This document shows, piece by piece, positions 5,138-5,845 of a stretch of 5,845 nucleotides of DNA (within the stretch, counting starts at the first letter, position 1; the number at the start of each line of letters is the position of its first letter). Source of the DNA: Bacteriovoracaceae bacterium UBA1018 (GTDB lineage: Bacteria > Bdellovibrionota > UBA1018); NCBI GenBank assembly GCA_002291495.1, contig DBAE01000057.1, positions 1,278 to 7,122 of the forward strand, written 5' to 3'. A program made the position numbers and the translations under genes. The notes under the pieces are model-generated. The model was not told the origin of the DNA. It saw nothing but the letters and a program-made list of their open reading frames with translations, and made no database searches.

Positions 5138-5845
5138 TCACTGTATCTTTTGAAACATCCGTTCGAATCGAATTCGCGAAAACCAACTATTATTGACTCC
5201 ACTGGAGGGAGGATCGATGGATAACCAGATCCACATTGCCTTGCCTCGAATCAGGTTGAATGGGACTACTCCCCAGCTTCGTAAGCCTCGTGATTCAGCC
5301 ATCTTGTTTTCACTTCGGGCGTCACCGATCACAAAGGCTTGGTTTTGACCGACGAGTATTGGATTTGGAGTCTGCAAGAGTGGAGGTTCCCAACAAACCG
5401 CGTATTTGGTTTTGTCGTTACCGTGTGTAATCTCCTCATGACCGCAGCTGGTTGAATCATTGGATTTTGGACTCAGCAGCGTGCCATTCAGAACGATAGT
5501 GCCGTCTTTGATCTCGACTTTGTCTCCTGGCAAACCAACCACGCGTTTGATGTAGTCGCGTTTCGGTTCGTCCGGGAAAGAGAGAACCACAACATCACCA
5601 TATTGAGGCTTTTGCCCCGAGGTGAAAGGTCTTTCTGCTCCGGGAAATCTCAAGCCATAGATGGACTTTGAAACAAAGATCGTATCGCCAGCCTCAAGTG
5701 TGGGTCGCATGGCTGTGCTTGGAATGCGGTAAGCTTCTATCAGGAAAAAGCGAATGGAAAGAGCCACCGTAATTGCGATGGCAATGACTACTCCGTAGTC
5801 GCGAAGTAAAGTTTTGGCATTATCTTTTGACAGGTTCTCTGGAGA
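5138..5845 (-). CDS. lepB: Signal peptidase I-like protein (S26), nucleophile Ser replaced by Ala; 5' partial
   Basis: The visible part is the last 235 residues; the frame is open to the right edge, so the start lies outside. Signal peptidase I cleaves signal peptides from exported proteins at the outer face of the inner membrane, using a Ser-Lys dyad. A hydrophobic anchor at about visible residues 18-36 ('GVVIAIAITVALSIRFFLI') is followed by the substrate-box segment 'IPSTAMRPTLEAGD' (41-54), 'GDVVVLSFPDEP' (83-94) and 'RDYIKRVVGLPGDKVEI' (96-112), whose Lys100 matches the general-base lysine. The expected nucleophile, the second Ser of 'PSxSM', is Ala45 (codon GCC at 5713-5711). The preceding Ser43, which in E. 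coli helps form the oxyanion hole, is kept. The last box reads 'GDARSENKMAESR' then 'WGVVP' (174-194) instead of 'GDNRDNSxDSRxWG', with extra residues. The fold is clear; proteolytic activity is doubtful. The gene heads the visible pyr cluster, 22 nt before pyrB. Confidence 0.85.
   Translation of the reverse strand, partial: SPENLSKDNAKTLLRDYGVVIAIAITVALSIRFFLIEAYRIPSTAMRPTLEAGDTIFVSKSIYGLRFPGAERPFTSGQKPQYGDVVVLSFPDEPKRDYIKRVVGLPGDKVEIKDGTIVLNGTLLSPKSNDSTSCGHEEITHGNDKTKYAVCWEPPLLQTPNPILVGQNQAFVIGDARSENKMAESRGLRSWGVVPFNLIRGKAMWIWLSIDPPSSGVNNSWFSRIRFERMFQKIQ

Noticed and set aside
5765..5767. GTG at 5767 as the start of the signal peptidase gene
   Set aside because: It falls in the middle of the hydrophobic anchor segment, and the frame stays open to the window edge with coding-like residues before it. 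The gene is treated as 5' partial.

Overview
The window looks like ordinary chromosome from a Gram-negative bacterium with balanced base composition. My best guess is a Bdellovibrio-like member of the Bdellovibrionota. The Gram-negative part rests on a glycosyltransferase family 9 (heptosyltransferase-type) gene and an exported Ala/Lys-rich small protein. The narrower placement is inference from gene style and order (lepB-pyrB-pyrC-carA), not from a marker gene. Every gene I can support lies on the minus strand, so transcription runs from right to left. I see no mobile element, CRISPR array, tRNA or rRNA.

Right to left, a five-gene cluster fills 5845-880. It holds a signal peptidase I-like gene (lepB, 5' end cut by the window edge), pyrB (aspartate carbamoyltransferase), pyrC (class I dihydroorotase), carA (glutaminase subunit of carbamoyl-phosphate synthetase) and an uncharacterised 213-residue protein. 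The gaps are 22, 1, 6 and 26 nt, so one transcript with coupled translation is likely. CarA, PyrB and PyrC cover steps 1 (in part), 2 and 3 of de novo UMP synthesis. The partner subunit gene carB is not next to carA, and no pyrI is present. An intrinsic terminator candidate at 770-791 would end this operon.

Next comes a separate monocistronic unit. It has a candidate promoter (664-692), a short leader with a hairpin just upstream of the ribosome binding site, a 60-residue exported Ala/Lys/Glu-rich protein (400-582), and a strong symmetrical hairpin terminator (326-374). The last 294 bases hold the N-terminal part of a glycosyltransferase family 9 protein that runs off the left edge.

The most unusual observation is in the lepB product. 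The family is clearly recognisable and the catalytic-base lysine is present, but the nucleophilic serine of the 'PSxSM' box is alanine ('PSTAM'), and the C-terminal 'GDNRDNSxDSR' box is altered and longer. This suggests a diverged, possibly protease-dead or repurposed signal peptidase paralogue at the head of a pyrimidine operon. Other points of interest are a Ser/Ala/Lys-rich insertion in CarA, the uncharacterised last gene of the operon, and the leader hairpin of the small exported protein.
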